Numbered from the stretch's first letter, positions 18,493-28,836 are shown. The stretch is DNA of 64,000 bases from Pseudoalteromonas sp. T1lg48 (GCF_002964785.1 NZ_PQCC01000022.1:344619-408618), one strand, 5' to 3'. Numbers and translations are program-made. The notes: generated by a model from the letters alone, not told the origin.

Positions 18493-21400
18493 ATGACCTT
18501 AGCTTTAATTCTCGTTTCCTTGGCCTATATATCAGTGTTGTTTTGGTTAGCCAACTGGGGCGACAAGACCACGCCCTGGGCCAAATACATCAGCCACCAC
18601 CCCTTTGTGTATGCCTTGGCGCTGGGGATCTATTGTACGTCCTGGACCTATTACGGTTCTGTGGGCACCGCCGCCAGTGATGGCTGGAATTATCTGCCTA
18701 TTTTGCTCGGACCCATCTTGTTGTTTGTGTTTTTCCAAGGCTTCTTACGCAAACTGGTGCTGGTCAGCAAAAAACAGAATATCACCACCATTGCCGACTT
18801 TATTTCGGCACGCTACGGCAAGCGGCAACTGACGGCGATTCTAGTCACTTTTATCGCCCTGATGGCCACTATTCCCTATATTGCCCTTCAGCTTAAAGCC
18901 CTTTCCAGCAGCTTCTTATTATTGCCAGGCGGCTCAGAGGTGTCCGGCCCGGTGCTTGCCCTCGGGGGCGCCTTGATCATGGCGGTGTTTGCTATCTTCT
19001 TCGGTACCCGTAAGGTGGATGTGACCGAATACCGTTCGGGGCTGATGCTGGCGGTGGCCTTTGAATCCTTGGTCAAGCTTATTGCCCTGGTTTTTGTCGC
19101 CGGCCTGGCCCTGTACACCCTTTACTCCCTGCCGGATTCGGTGTCTTTGGAGACGGTATGGCGGCACTGGCAAGAATCACAGGTGCTAAATTTTGGTTTT
19201 ATAGGCCAGACCCTGATGGCGGCGGCGGCCATTATCTGCCTGCCGCGACAATTTCATGTCACTGTGGTCGACAACCAGGACATCCGCCACCTGCGAACCG
19301 CGCGTTGGGCGTTTCCGCTTTATTTACTGCTTATTGCACTGATGATCATTCCCATTGCCAGTGCCGCCATCATGCCGGAAATCGGCCATGGCCATAGCGC
19401 CGACAGCTTTGTCTTGGCCCTGCCACTCAGCAGCGGTCACAGTATTTTAACCACCTTTGTCTTTATCGGTGGCCTCTCGGCGGCCACCGCCATGATAGTG
19501 GTAGCGACCCTGACCCTAAGCACCATGATCTCCAACGACGTAGTGCTTCCGCTGTTACTTAAGCGTAAGTTTCGCCGCAGCCATATCAATAGCAGTTACC
19601 GCTCGCGCATTTTATTGGTCCGCCGTTTTACCATAGGGGCCATCCTGCTGCTCTCTTACCTTTATCAACAGCTCTTTGGTCACGGCGAAACCCTGGCTTC
19701 CATGGGTCTGGTGGCATTTTCTCTGGTCACCCAACTGCTGCCGGCCATAGTCGGTGGTCTTTATTGGCGCAAGGGCCATGCCTATGGCGTCTATGCGGGC
19801 CTGACCGCCGGCGTAGTGTGCTGGACCCTGTTTCTGCTTATTCCGATCATGAACACCGCCGCGGCACTTGACAGTGGCGCCCAGCAAAACCTGATCACTC
19901 AGGGCACCCTAATCGCTTTGTTTGCTAATATTTGCTGCTATATCAGCTTTTCATTGGGGGCTCAGGAGCGCCTTATCGACCGCATTCAGGCCGCCGCCTT
20001 TGTAAACCCCATGGAGCAGATGAATTTTGCCAAGCGCCTGAATAAGAATGTTGATGCCACCGTGTATGACTTTAAGGTGCTGCTGCAAACCTTTCTTGGC
20101 GCCCAGCGCAGCACCCAGGTGCTGGCCCATTACAGCCTGACCGAAGACATAGACGATAATAACGCCCAGCCTTCCAATGAATTTATCGCCTATTGCGAGC
20201 GCGCCCTGACCGGGGTGCTCGGCGCTTCTTCCGCCCAGGCCCTGATCCAAACCGTGGCCAGTGGCAAACAGCTGGCCTTTGAAGAAGTGGTCAACTTTTT
20301 CGATGAGACCACACAGGCTCTGCGTTTTAACCAAAACCTCTTGTTTACCTCGTTGGAAAATTTGAGTCATGGTATTTCCGTGGTCGATAAGGACCTTAAT
20401 CTGGTGGCCTGGAACAAGCGCTACGCGCAAATGTTCGACTACCCGGAGGGTTTCTTACAACAGGGCCAACCCATCGAAGAAGTGATCCGCTATAACGCCA
20501 TGCGCGGTGAATGTGGCCCCGGCGAAATCGAACACCATGTGGAAAAGCGGGTACGCCACCTGCGCAACGGCAGCCCCCATCACTTTATTCGCCATCGCCG
20601 TAACGCCCAGGTGTTTGAAATGATCGGTAATCCGTTGCCTGATGGCGGCTTTGTAACCAGTTTTTCAGATATCACCGCGCACATGGAAACGCAAAACGCC
20701 CTGGAAGAGATCAACATGGACCTGGAGAACCGCATTGAAGCGCGTACCCAGGAAGTCAGAGCCATGAACCAGGATCTTAAGGCACAAATTGCCAGCCGAG
20801 AGCAAACCGAGCAGGCGCTGAAGGCTGCTAAACTGGAGGCGGAGCGTGCCAACGACAGTAAAACCCGCTTCCTGGCACTGGCCAGTCACGATATTCTCCA
20901 GCCCTTGAACGCCGCACGCCTCTACCTGGCGTCCATGGATGAACAGGAGCTCAGCGCCCATAACGCCAACAGCCTGGCTAAATTAGGCGATAGCCTGGAC
21001 AGTACGGTGCACCTGATGTCGGCCTTGCTGGACATTGCCAAGCTCGACCAAGGGGCCATGTCGCCAACGCCGCGTCACTTTCATATCGATGATATTCTTG
21101 CCCCCTTGGTCAATGAATACGCCATCTTATGCGCCGATAAGGGCCTCAAACTCTCGCTGCGCTCCAGCAATGAGGTGGTGCACAGCGACACCACCTACCT
21201 AAGGCGGATCATTCAAAACCTGGTGTCCAATGCGGTGAAGTATACCCCCAGCGGTAAGGTCTTGGTTGCCTGTCGCCGCCGTAAGCATCACCTCAGCATA
21301 GAAGTATGGGATACGGGGTTAGGCATTACCGAGCACGAGCAACAAAAAATATTCGATGATTTCTACCGGGTCGAATCCGGCGATAACAAGGGCGTGGGCC

Positions 21401-21924
21401 TGGGACTTGGGGTGGTAAAACGCATGGCCGAACTGCTGTCTCACCGCCTTAGCATGCGCTCGCAATTCGGTAAGGGCAGTTGTTTTAAGGTGGAAGTCCC
21501 ATACGGCTCGCGGGCACGTATTCAGAGCTCAAGCCTGCCTGCGGCCAAGACCGCAAGCCAGTCCCACTATGATGTGCTGGTAGTCGATGATGAAGCCGCC
21601 AATATCGAAGCGATGCGCCACCTGCTCACCAAATGGGGTGCCCGTTGTCATGGCTGTCAGGGGGCCGAGCAGGCGCTGGCAGTAGCCAAGAGTGACGCCA
21701 ACATCGACATTATCTTTATGGATTATCAGCTTGGTGAGGACGACGACGGCCTCGCCCTGATAGCTGATATCCGCGCCCTCAGAGGCAAGGAGATACCGGC
21801 CATTTTGATCACCGCGGTGCGCGACGACCAGCTAAAACTGGCGGCGAAAAAGGCCGGGGTGCATTATTTATCTAAGCCGGTTAAACCCGCCAAGTTAAAG
21901 GCCTTACTTAACCATTCCTTATAA
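18493..21924 (+). CDS. crbS: CrbS-like hybrid sensor kinase with N-terminal sodium:solute symporter domain
   Basis: 1143 residues from ATG 18493. Residues about 1-490 form a 12-13-helix SSS transporter-like module, about 610-700 a PAS domain (LENLSHGISVVDKDLNLVAWNK), then a coiled coil (about 735-785). HisKA follows with ASHDILQPLNAARLYL (His near 799), then HATPase (IIQNLVSNAVKYTPSG; GLGLGVVKRMAELL) and a receiver domain (VLVVDDEAANIEAM; Asp in IIFMDYQLG, about 1075). This architecture matches CrbS (Vibrio) and MxtR (Pseudomonas), which with CrbR/ErdR control acs. The partner regulator and acs lie just downstream. A 16-codon longer start exists but lacks family sequence. Confidence 0.88.
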   Translation: MTLALILVSLAYISVLFWLANWGDKTTPWAKYISHHPFVYALALGIYCTSWTYYGSVGTAASDGWNYLPILLGPILLFVFFQGFLRKLVLVSKKQNITTIADFISARYGKRQLTAILVTFIALMATIPYIALQLKALSSSFLLLPGGSEVSGPVLALGGALIMAVFAIFFGTRKVDVTEYRSGLMLAVAFESLVKLIALVFVAGLALYTLYSLPDSVSLETVWRHWQESQVLNFGFIGQTLMAAAAIICLPRQFHVTVVDNQDIRHLRTARWAFPLYLLLIALMIIPIASAAIMPEIGHGHSADSFVLALPLSSGHSILTTFVFIGGLSAATAMIVVATLTLSTMISNDVVLPLLLKRKFRRSHINSSYRSRILLVRRFTIGAILLLSYLYQQLFGHGETLASMGLVAFSLVTQLLPAIVGGLYWRKGHAYGVYAGLTAGVVCWTLFLLIPIMNTAAALDSGAQQNLITQGTLIALFANICCYISFSLGAQERLIDRIQAAAFVNPMEQMNFAKRLNKNVDATVYDFKVLLQTFLGAQRSTQVLAHYSLTEDIDDNNAQPSNEFIAYCERALTGVLGASSAQALIQTVASGKQLAFEEVVNFFDETTQALRFNQNLLFTSLENLSHGISVVDKDLNLVAWNKRYAQMFDYPEGFLQQGQPIEEVIRYNAMRGECGPGEIEHHVEKRVRHLRNGSPHHFIRHRRNAQVFEMIGNPLPDGGFVTSFSDITAHMETQNALEEINMDLENRIEARTQEVRAMNQDLKAQIASREQTEQALKAAKLEAERANDSKTRFLALASHDILQPLNAARLYLASMDEQELSAHNANSLAKLGDSLDSTVHLMSALLDIAKLDQGAMSPTPRHFHIDDILAPLVNEYAILCADKGLKLSLRSSNEVVHSDTTYLRRIIQNLVSNAVKYTPSGKVLVACRRRKHHLSIEVWDTGLGITEHEQQKIFDDFYRVESGDNKGVGLGLGVVKRMAELLSHRLSMRSQFGKGSCFKVEVPYGSRARIQSSSLPAAKTASQSHYDVLVVDDEAANIEAMRHLLTKWGARCHGCQGAEQALAVAKSDANIDIIFMDYQLGEDDDGLALIADIRALRGKEIPAILITAVRDDQLKLAAKKAGVHYLSKPVKPAKLKALLNHSL

Positions 21925-21997
21925 CGCGTGCATGATTGCCATATGCCGATAACCCTGAGCATAATGGCAAGGCGTGTAACACGAATAGGAATGAGGA

Positions 21998-22831
21998 ATG
22001 AAAAAAGTTTTACTGGCACAGTGCCCGGACCAAGAGGGGCTTATCGCCAAGATCACCGGCCTGTGCTTTGAGCATGGCCTGAATATCACCCGCAACAATG
22101 AGTTTGTCGACAAGGCCCATGGCCGCTTTTTTATGCGCACCGAACTCGATGGCGATTTTAGTGATATCGACTTAGTAACACAGCTACAAGACATCTTACC
22201 GAGCAACTCTATGCTGTCGCTCCATGGCAGTGAGCCCACCAAGGTCGTATTGCTGGCCACCAAGGAAGCCCATTGCCTCGGCGGGGTCTTATTAAAATGC
22301 TTTGAGCAGGCTTTAAATATCGAGGTACTAGCGGTGATCGCCAATTACCCTGACCTGCAACCCCTGGCACAGGGCTTTAATGTGCCCTTTCACTGCATTA
22401 GCCATGAAGGCCTAAGCCGCAGCGAGCATGATCGCCTGGTGGCCGATAAAATTGCCGAGTACAATCCTGACCTGATTGGCCTGGCCAAGTATATGCGCAT
22501 TTTAAGTCCGGAGTTTGTTGCCCGCTTCAGCGGACGTATCATTAATATCCACCACTCTTTCCTGCCCGCCTTTATTGGTGCCAAGCCCTATCACCAGGCC
22601 TTCGAGCGCGGTGTCAAAATCATTGGTGCCACCGCGCACTTCGTCAATGATGAGCTCGACGAGGGGCCGATTATTCTGCAGCAGGTAACGAATGTCACTC
22701 ATGCGGACGGTGCACAAAGCATGGCGAAGAAAGGTCGTGATGTCGAGAAGCTGGTGTTTTGTAAGGCCTTGGAGCTGGCCGCCGAGCATAAGCTCTTTGT
22801 TAATGACAACCGCACCGTGGTGTTTGATTAG
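21998..22831 (+). CDS. purU: Formyltetrahydrofolate deformylase
   Basis: 277 residues: an N-terminal ACT domain (VLLAQCPDQEGLIAKITGLCF) and a C-terminal formyltransferase-like domain with INIHHSFLPAFIGAKPYHQAFERG (catalytic Asn-His) and ATAHFVNDELDEGPII (catalytic Asp). Known reaction: 10-formyl-THF plus water to THF and formate, balancing one-carbon pools and feeding PurT. RBS GAGG precedes the ATG. It sits 73 bp after crbS on the same strand with no evident terminator between them. Confidence 0.95.
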   Translation: MKKVLLAQCPDQEGLIAKITGLCFEHGLNITRNNEFVDKAHGRFFMRTELDGDFSDIDLVTQLQDILPSNSMLSLHGSEPTKVVLLATKEAHCLGGVLLKCFEQALNIEVLAVIANYPDLQPLAQGFNVPFHCISHEGLSRSEHDRLVADKIAEYNPDLIGLAKYMRILSPEFVARFSGRIINIHHSFLPAFIGAKPYHQAFERGVKIIGATAHFVNDELDEGPIILQQVTNVTHADGAQSMAKKGRDVEKLVFCKALELAAEHKLFVNDNRTVVFD

Positions 22832-22860
22832 ACTGGCGTTCGATGGCGCTGGCTTTTGTG

Positions 22861-22896
22861 GGCAAGGCTGTGTTTCAGCCTTGCCTGTCAGCCCTA
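22861..22896. terminator. Hairpin between convergent purU and crbR
   Basis: Perfect 10-bp stem GGCAAGGCTG / CAGCCTTGCC with a TGTTT loop. The T run (ATTTTTT) begins only a dozen bases later, so it is an imperfect terminator for purU. Confidence 0.5.
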
Positions 22897-22909
22897 TTTT
22901 TTCTGATTA

Positions 22910-23560
22910 TTATTGGCTTTCCATGGCCTCAAGCTGCAACTTGGAGGCAATTAATACCGCCTGGGTGCGATTATAAACTCCGAGCTTACGGAAGATGGCG
23001 GTAATGTGTGCCTTCACCGTGGCCTCGGAAATATTCAACTCATAGGCGATTTGCTTATTGAGCAAGCCTTCGTGTAAATAACTAAGTACCCGATATTGCT
23101 GTGGCGTTAATGACGCAACCTGTGCCGCAAGCTGCTTATCCTCACCACTGATGGCTTCCACCTTGTCTTTAATATCCGCCGGTAACCAGACCTCGCCCTC
23201 TAGAATTTCATTGATGGCGTCGGCGATTTCCTGTGCCGATGACGACTTGGGAATGAAGCCCATGGCGCCATAGCCCATAACCTTAGACACCACCTGCAAG
23301 TCTTCGCTGCCGGACACCACGGCGATAGGTAAATCCGGATAATCTTCGCGAATGCGGATCAAGCCATACAAGTCGCCATTGCCCGGCATATGCAAGTCCA
23401 GCAGCAGAATATCCAGGTCTTCATGCTTATCGAGCACCGCCAAGGTGGTGTCAAAGGTATCCGACTCCAGCACTTCCAAGGGCTCAAATTGCTTGGTCAG
23501 CGCGCCCTTCAGGGCTTCTCTAAATAATGGGTGGTCGTCCGCTATTAAAAACTGACTCAT
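22910..23560 (-). CDS. crbR: CrbR/ErdR-like LuxR-family response regulator
   Basis: 216 residues: a receiver domain (FLIADDHPLFREALKGAL; phospho-acceptor Asp in ILLLDLHMPGNGDLYG; VVSGSEDLQVV) and a C-terminal LuxR helix-turn-helix (LTPQQYRVLSYLHEGLLNKQIA; ISEATVKAHITAIFRKLGV). It matches CrbR/ErdR, partner of the SSS-domain kinase CrbS and activator of acetyl-CoA synthetase. It is encoded between crbS and acs, downstream of acs on the same strand (91-bp gap), so acs-crbR may be partly co-transcribed. Confidence 0.87.
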   Translation of the reverse strand: MSQFLIADDHPLFREALKGALTKQFEPLEVLESDTFDTTLAVLDKHEDLDILLLDLHMPGNGDLYGLIRIREDYPDLPIAVVSGSEDLQVVSKVMGYGAMGFIPKSSSAQEIADAINEILEGEVWLPADIKDKVEAISGEDKQLAAQVASLTPQQYRVLSYLHEGLLNKQIAYELNISEATVKAHITAIFRKLGVYNRTQAVLIASKLQLEAMESQ

Positions 23561-23585
23561 GCTGCGCTCCTAAAAAAATCGGCCA

Positions 23586-23598
23586 TTACCTAAGGTAA
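23586..23598. promoter_or_regulatory. 13-bp palindrome upstream of crbR
   Basis: TTACCTAAGGTAA is a perfect palindrome around TAA, 26 bp before the crbR start, in the short acs-crbR gap. It could be an operator or a small hairpin in the leader; no terminator T run follows. Confidence 0.35.
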
Positions 23599-23651
23599 CA
23601 GCCGATAGTCTACGTTTAGAATCATTCTTTAATCAAGCTCTTAACGATTAA

Positions 23652-25592
23652 TTAACGATTCAAGCGGTTTTCAATAAGCTCATCAACCACACTCGGATCG
23701 GCCAAAGTTGAGGTATCTCCAAGCTGTTGGTACTCGTTGGCGGCGATCTTGCGTAAAATACGGCGCATAATCTTACCGGAACGGGTTTTCGGCAGACCCG
23801 GCGACCACTGGATCATATCCGGCGAGGCAATGGGGCTCAGCTCTTTACGCACCCAGTTACGTACCTCTTTGGTGAGCTCGTCGCTCACGACCACACCGTC
23901 GTTTGGCGTGATGTATACATAGATGCCCTGACCCTTGATATCGTGCGGGTAACCCACCACCGCCGCTTCGGCCACGGCCTCATGGGCAACCAGTGCACTT
24001 TCGATTTCCGCGGTGCCTAAACGGTGACCAGAAACATTCAGTACATCGTCCACACGACCGGTGATCCAGTAATAATCATCTTCGTCGCGGCGACAACCGT
24101 CACCGGTAAAGTAAACGCCCGGATAGGCAGAGAAATAGGTTTGTTCAAAACGTTCATGGTCGCCGTATACGGTACGTGCCTGCGATGGCCAGCTATCAAG
24201 GATAACCAGGTTACCATCCACGGCCCCTTCCAGGGTGTTGCCTTCAGCATCAAACAAGGCCGGTGCAATACCGAAGAAAGGTCTGGTTGCCGAGCCCGGC
24301 TTCATATCTGTGGCGCCCGGTAATGGCGTGATCATGATGCCGCCGGTTTCCGTTTGCCACCAGGTATCCACGATTGGACATTGGCTGTTACCAATATGCT
24401 CATAATACCAGGCCCAGGCTTCTGGGTTAATTGGCTCGCCCACCGAGCCCAGCACACGAAGGCTGGTGCGCGTTGAGCTGGCCGTTGGCTCGTCGCCCTT
24501 GGCCATCAAGGCGCGAATGGCGGTTGGCGCCGTATATAAAATAGTGACCTGATGCTTATCGACGATTTCCCCCATGCGTCCGGCGCTTGGGTAGGTCGGC
24601 ACGCCTTCAAAAATAACCTGAGTGCAACCATTAACCATGGGGCCATAGGCAATATAGCTGTGACCCGTGATCCAACCCACATCGGCACTACACCAGTAGA
24701 CATCGTCTTCATGCAGGTCGAATACATATTCGTGGGTCATAGAACTGTAAACCAGGTAACCACCCGTGGTGTGTACCACCCCTTTGGGCTGGCCCGTTGA
24801 CCCCGAAGTATAAAGGATAAAGAGCGGGTCTTCGGCGTTCATTACCTCAGGTTCGCACTCGCTTGGTAGATCGGCAACCAACTCATGCCACCACACGTCA
24901 ACATCGTTCCACTGCACCTCACCACCGGTAAGCTGATGCACTATCACATGCTCGACCGTAGTCACGCCAGCTTGGCTAACCGCTTCATCAACATTAGCTT
25001 TAAGGGGGACGCAATTGCCGCCGCGGCGACCTTCGTCGGAGGTGATCACTACTTTAGCGCCACTGTCTTTAATACGATCGGCAATGGCCGAAGGCGAGAA
25101 GCCACCAAACACCACGGAGTGCACCGCGCCGATACGGGCACAGGCTTGCATGGCATAGACCGCCTGAGGCGTCATCGGCATGTATATGGCAACACGGTCG
25201 CCTTTTTGTACGCCCAACTTACGCAGACCATTGGCCAGCTTGCAGACTTCATCATGAACCTGCTGGTAGCTGATATGCTCGCTTTGACTCGGGTCATCGC
25301 CTTCCCAAATCAACGCCGTTTTATCGGCCTTATCTTTTAGGTGGCGATCAATACAGTTATAGGAGGCGTTAAGTTGACCGTCTTCAAACCATTTAATGCT
25401 GATATGGCCTTTATCGAATGAGGTATTTTTAACCTTAGTATAAGGGGTGATCCATTCTAGACGCTGGCCGTGCTCGGCCCAAAATGCTTCTGGGTCGTCG
25501 ATAGATTGTTGATACATAGCTTGGTATTTTTCGTTATCGACTAATGCGTTGTTTTTGATGTTTTCAAAAACCGGATAAATGCTCTGTGACAT
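23652..25592 (-). CDS. acs: Acetyl-CoA synthetase
   Basis: 646 residues from the ATG at 25592, which has GGAG upstream; the longer reading from 25637 is unlikely. Motifs: [19 protein letters not shown] (AMP-binding P-loop), [30 protein letters not shown] and the C-terminal [17 protein letters not shown] with the acetyl-regulated lysine. Known reaction: acetate + ATP + CoA to acetyl-CoA, the high-affinity acetate scavenging step. It is regulated by CrbS/CrbR in relatives; both are adjacent. Confidence 0.97.
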   Translation of the reverse strand: MSQSIYPVFENIKNNALVDNEKYQAMYQQSIDDPEAFWAEHGQRLEWITPYTKVKNTSFDKGHISIKWFEDGQLNASYNCIDRHLKDKADKTALIWEGDDPSQSEHISYQQVHDEVCKLANGLRKLGVQKGDRVAIYMPMTPQAVYAMQACARIGAVHSVVFGGFSPSAIADRIKDSGAKVVITSDEGRRGGNCVPLKANVDEAVSQAGVTTVEHVIVHQLTGGEVQWNDVDVWWHELVADLPSECEPEVMNAEDPLFILYTSGSTGQPKGVVHTTGGYLVYSSMTHEYVFDLHEDDVYWCSADVGWITGHSYIAYGPMVNGCTQVIFEGVPTYPSAGRMGEIVDKHQVTILYTAPTAIRALMAKGDEPTASSTRTSLRVLGSVGEPINPEAWAWYYEHIGNSQCPIVDTWWQTETGGIMITPLPGATDMKPGSATRPFFGIAPALFDAEGNTLEGAVDGNLVILDSWPSQARTVYGDHERFEQTYFSAYPGVYFTGDGCRRDEDDYYWITGRVDDVLNVSGHRLGTAEIESALVAHEAVAEAAVVGYPHDIKGQGIYVYITPNDGVVVSDELTKEVRNWVRKELSPIASPDMIQWSPGLPKTRSGKIMRRILRKIAANEYQQLGDTSTLADPSVVDELIENRLNR

Positions 25593-25664
25593 AACCGTCT
25601 CCATATGTTTTGTTGCCATTAGGCCTGCCCACAGCATTACTCAGGGCCACGTCTTGCAGTATTA

Positions 25665-25810
25665 GACCTTAGTATAGAATCGCCACGACCGTTGCAATTT
25701 TCACCTGGATTAGCGATAAACACCTTGCGGATATTCATGCAATAAAGTCGCGGCAATCCTTCGGCAATCCTTCACCTGCTTTACTCGCTATACCTTAGTC
25801 GTACGACCAA
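25665..25810. promoter_or_regulatory. Candidate CrbR-type sites between acs and the porin gene
   Basis: TTAGTCGTACGACCAA at 25795-25810 is an inverted repeat with one mismatch. A partial copy (CCTTAGTATAG) lies at 25667-25677 near acs. The same TTAGTCGTA core occurs upstream of crbS and the symporter. CGGCAATCCTT is duplicated in tandem at about 25751-25772. Assignment to CrbR is inference from promoter context. Confidence 0.4.
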
Positions 25811-25876
25811 TAGATAATTGCCTAAAAAGCCAGCAACGACCATGTTTGCTGAGCTAGCTTGCAACAGGACAAGATT

Positions 25877-27034
25877 ATGACAACACAAAAATTAATGATG
25901 AAGACGCTGACTGCTATGGCGGTATGCACGGCCATGGGCACTGCTCAGGCCGCGACCATAGGCGACACCGAGGTCAGTTACGGCGGTTATGTAAAGGTTG
26001 ACGCTATGTGGAGCGATTTCTCCGCAGGAACCATTTCGGGCGACAGCATTGGTCGCGACTTTTATGTACCCAGTACCACACCGGTTGGCGATGATGACGA
26101 CAGCGATGCGGTTTTTGATATGCACGCCCGGCAATCGCGTTTTAACTTCGGCACCAGTACCAAGTTAGACAACGGCAAGACCATCAATACCAAGATTGAG
26201 CTTGATTTCATTGCTTCTATTGGTGGTAACGAGCGCGTTACCAACTCCTATTCTCCGCGTATACGCCAAGCCTATATTACCTATGATGGTTGGCTCTTTG
26301 GCCAGGCATGGTCAAACTTCCAAAACGTCTCCGCCTTGCCGGAGACTTTGGACTTTGTTGGTCCAGCAGAAGGCACGGTGTTTGCCCGCCAGGCGCAGGC
26401 ACGCTACAGCGTAGGTAATTGGGCCTTCTCTATCGAAAACCCGGAAAGCACCATTACGGTCAACGGCGCTCGGGTCGAAACCGACGATGCCAGCATGCCG
26501 GATTTCACCGCTCGTTATAATCACACAGCCGATTGGGGGCAAATCGTGGTTACCGGCCTGGCTCGCCAACTGACTTACAAGCAAGGTGGTGCCGACGAAG
26601 ACGAAACCTCTTTTGGTGTCAGTGTTTCCGGACGCTATAACCTGGGTGAGGACAACATTAAGTTTATGCTTACTCATGGCAAGGGCTTAGGACGCTACAT
26701 TGGCCTAAATGTCGCGCACGGGGCCGTTTACGATGGCAACGAACTTGATGCCATTGATTCTACCTCCGGCTTTATCGGCTATCAGCACCACTGGAACGAG
26801 CAATGGCGCTCCACCTTCCTGTATTCATTCTTTAGCGCCGATAACAATACCGATCTGCTTGCCTTTAGCGGTGATCCCACAGAAAGCAGCGTCAGCTACA
26901 GCGCCAACCTGCTGTACTCACCGGTGAAAAAGCTCACCTTCGGGGTCGAGTTTAAACATGCAGAGCGGGAAACCGAAAGTGGTGCCGACGGCGATCTGGA
27001 TCGTCTGCAGTTCTCTGCCAAGTACGCATTTTAA
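25877..27034 (+). CDS. DcaP-like trimeric porin
   Basis: 385 residues from ATG 25877. A signal peptide (ends GTAQAA) is followed by VSYGGYVKVDAMWSDFS, ARQSRFNFGTSTKL, KIELDFI and WLFGQAWSNF; these and the terminal FSAKYAF are the pattern of DcaP-family outer-membrane porins associated with organic-acid uptake. AGGA precedes the ATG. It is divergent from acs with a 284-bp shared promoter region, which suggests it supplies acetate or other carboxylates (inference). A strong terminator follows. Confidence 0.85.
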   Translation: MTTQKLMMKTLTAMAVCTAMGTAQAATIGDTEVSYGGYVKVDAMWSDFSAGTISGDSIGRDFYVPSTTPVGDDDDSDAVFDMHARQSRFNFGTSTKLDNGKTINTKIELDFIASIGGNERVTNSYSPRIRQAYITYDGWLFGQAWSNFQNVSALPETLDFVGPAEGTVFARQAQARYSVGNWAFSIENPESTITVNGARVETDDASMPDFTARYNHTADWGQIVVTGLARQLTYKQGGADEDETSFGVSVSGRYNLGEDNIKFMLTHGKGLGRYIGLNVAHGAVYDGNELDAIDSTSGFIGYQHHWNEQWRSTFLYSFFSADNNTDLLAFSGDPTESSVSYSANLLYSPVKKLTFGVEFKHAERETESGADGDLDRLQFSAKYAF

Positions 27035-27047
27035 CCGCGTTCAGCAT

Positions 27048-27086
27048 AAAAAAGCCGCCTTCCTTTATTCGGAAGGCGGCTTTTTT
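27048..27086 (+). terminator. Terminator of the porin gene
   Basis: Stem GCCGCCTTCC / GGAAGGCGGC flanked by A6 and T6, with a 7-base loop. It may also act on the minus strand. Confidence 0.92.
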
Positions 27087-27113
27087 ATTTTTATAACGTC
27101 ATAGAACTGGCAT

Positions 27114-27138
27114 AAAAAAACCAGCCCTGGGGCTGGTT
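27114..27138 (-). terminator. recA terminator
   Basis: Stem AACCAGCC / GGCTGGTT with a CTGG loop; the minus strand continues with seven T. Confidence 0.85.
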
Positions 27139-27162
27139 TTACTTACTCTTATTCTTTACGCC

Positions 27163-28212
27163 TTACTCGGCATCCACTTCTTCGGCAAGCGAGTTTACTT
27201 CACCCTCTTCCGGCTTAATGGTGGCTTTTAGCAACAGCATTTCACGTAGCTTGCCTTCAATCTCATTGGCGATCTCGACATTTTCTTTTAAGAACTTAAT
27301 CGAGTTCGACTTACCCTGGCCTACTTTCGAGCCATTGTAGCTATACCAGGCACCTGATTTTTCAATCAGCTTGTGCTTCACGCCAAGGTCGATAAGCTCA
27401 CCTTCTTTAGAGATACCCTCACCATACATGATGATAAATTCGGCTTGCTTAAACGGAGGTGCTACCTTGTTCTTCACTACCTTAACGCGGGTTTCGTTAC
27501 CTACTACTTCATCGCCGTCTTTAACCGAACCGATGCGACGAATATCAAGGCGAACCGATGAATAGAACTTCAGGGCGTTACCACCTGTGGTGGTTTCCGG
27601 GTTACCGAACATTACACCAATCTTCATACGAATTTGGTTGATGAAGATACACAAGGTGTTTGAACGCTTGATATTACCGGTTAGCTTACGCAATGCCTGT
27701 GACATTAAACGGGCCTGCAAACCAACGTGGCTGTCACCCATTTCACCTTCGATTTCCGCTTTTGGTGTTAGTGCGGCCACCGAGTCGACGATAACCACGT
27801 CAACGGCGCCCGAACGTACCAGCATGTCACAAATTTCCAGCGCCTGCTCACCTGTGTCCGGCTGAGAAACAAGTAGCTCATCAACATTTACGCCTAGTTT
27901 CTCGGCATAAACTGGGTCAAGGGCGTGCTCGGCATCAACGAAGGCACAGGTTTTACCCTGGCGCTGGGCTTGAGCGACAACCTGCAAGGTCAGTGTGGTT
28001 TTACCCGATGATTCCGGACCATAAATTTCCACTACACGGCCGGTTGGCAGACCACCAATGCCCAAGGCAATATCAATCCCCAGTGAACCGGTAGAAATGG
28101 CTTCAACATCCAAAGCCTGGCTGTCGCCCAGTTTCATGATTGAGCCTTTACCAAATTGGCGCTCAATTTGTGAAAGCGCAGCGCTTAAGGCTTTTTGCTT
28201 GTTATCGTTCAT
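27163..28212 (-). CDS. recA: Recombinase RecA
   Basis: 349 residues from the ATG at 28212, preceded by GGAGAAAACA. Walker A is [13 protein letters not shown], followed by [25 protein letters not shown] and [18 protein letters not shown]. The DNA-binding loop L2 is [16 protein letters not shown], and the tail is acidic. Known role: strand exchange and LexA coprotease. The LexA box directly upstream shows SOS control. recX, its usual neighbour, lies 16 kb away. Confidence 0.98.
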   Translation of the reverse strand: MNDNKQKALSAALSQIERQFGKGSIMKLGDSQALDVEAISTGSLGIDIALGIGGLPTGRVVEIYGPESSGKTTLTLQVVAQAQRQGKTCAFVDAEHALDPVYAEKLGVNVDELLVSQPDTGEQALEICDMLVRSGAVDVVIVDSVAALTPKAEIEGEMGDSHVGLQARLMSQALRKLTGNIKRSNTLCIFINQIRMKIGVMFGNPETTTGGNALKFYSSVRLDIRRIGSVKDGDEVVGNETRVKVVKNKVAPPFKQAEFIIMYGEGISKEGELIDLGVKHKLIEKSGAWYSYNGSKVGQGKSNSIKFLKENVEIANEIEGKLREMLLLKATIKPEEGEVNSLAEEVDAE

Positions 28213-28285
28213 TGTTTTCTCCAAAATCATTGACCGCCAAGCTCATCATGTTTGGTATTAACGCTTGACTTAATGAAGCTTAGTA

Positions 28286-28305
28286 TACTGTATGAAATTA
28301 CAGTA
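28286..28305 (-). promoter_or_regulatory. LexA (SOS) box of recA
   Basis: The segment contains CTGT-N8-ACAG inside TACTGTATGAAATTACAGTA, a close match to the gammaproteobacterial LexA consensus. It lies 74 bp upstream of recA, directly after the pncC stop codon. Confidence 0.9.
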
Positions 28306-28812
28306 TCAAGCAGATTCTAAAATTTTTACCACCATGTCCAGAGCATGACTGATGGCCTGCTCACGCACATAGGCGCGATCCCCATTAAATTGGCGCTCTT
28401 CGGTATAGACCTGCTGATTAAAATACACCGCAAACCACACCAAACCCACCGGCTTATCATCGCTGCCACCATCCGGACCAGCGATGCCCGAGGTGACCAC
28501 GGCCACATCCGCTTGCGCCGCATGCGCCGCGCCGCGCGCCATTTCGATTACCGTTTGCTCGCTTACGGCACCGAATTGGGTTAGGGTTTGCGCTGATACA
28601 CCGAGACGCTCCTGCTTGGCTTCATTGCTATAAGTCACCGCGGCTTCAGCAAAATAGCGTGAGCTCCCCGGAGTATCTGTAATGGCATAGGCAATGCCAC
28701 CGCCGGTGCAAGACTCAGCGGTAGTGATCATCATCTGCTTATCCGTTAAAATAACGCCCAGTTGCGCGGCAAGGGTTTGTGTATTGGCAGTAAACCTTTG
28801 TTGTAAGTTCAT
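28306..28812 (-). CDS. pncC: Nicotinamide-nucleotide amidase (CinA C-terminal domain)
   Basis: 168 residues: [38 protein letters not shown] and [24 protein letters not shown] are CinA-C signatures. Only the amidase domain is present, as in E. coli PncC. Known reaction: NMN to nicotinate mononucleotide plus ammonia. I chose the ATG at 28812 with AAGGA upstream; the longer frame would run into mutS. It lies upstream of recA on the same strand and is divergent from mutS with 24 bp between start codons. Confidence 0.93.
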   Translation of the reverse strand: MNLQQRFTANTQTLAAQLGVILTDKQMMITTAESCTGGGIAYAITDTPGSSRYFAEAAVTYSNEAKQERLGVSAQTLTQFGAVSEQTVIEMARGAAHAAQADVAVVTSGIAGPDGGSDDKPVGLVWFAVYFNQQVYTEERQFNGDRAYVREQAISHALDMVVKILESA

Positions 28813-28836
28813 AACCATCCTTATTCGAGTGAGTGC

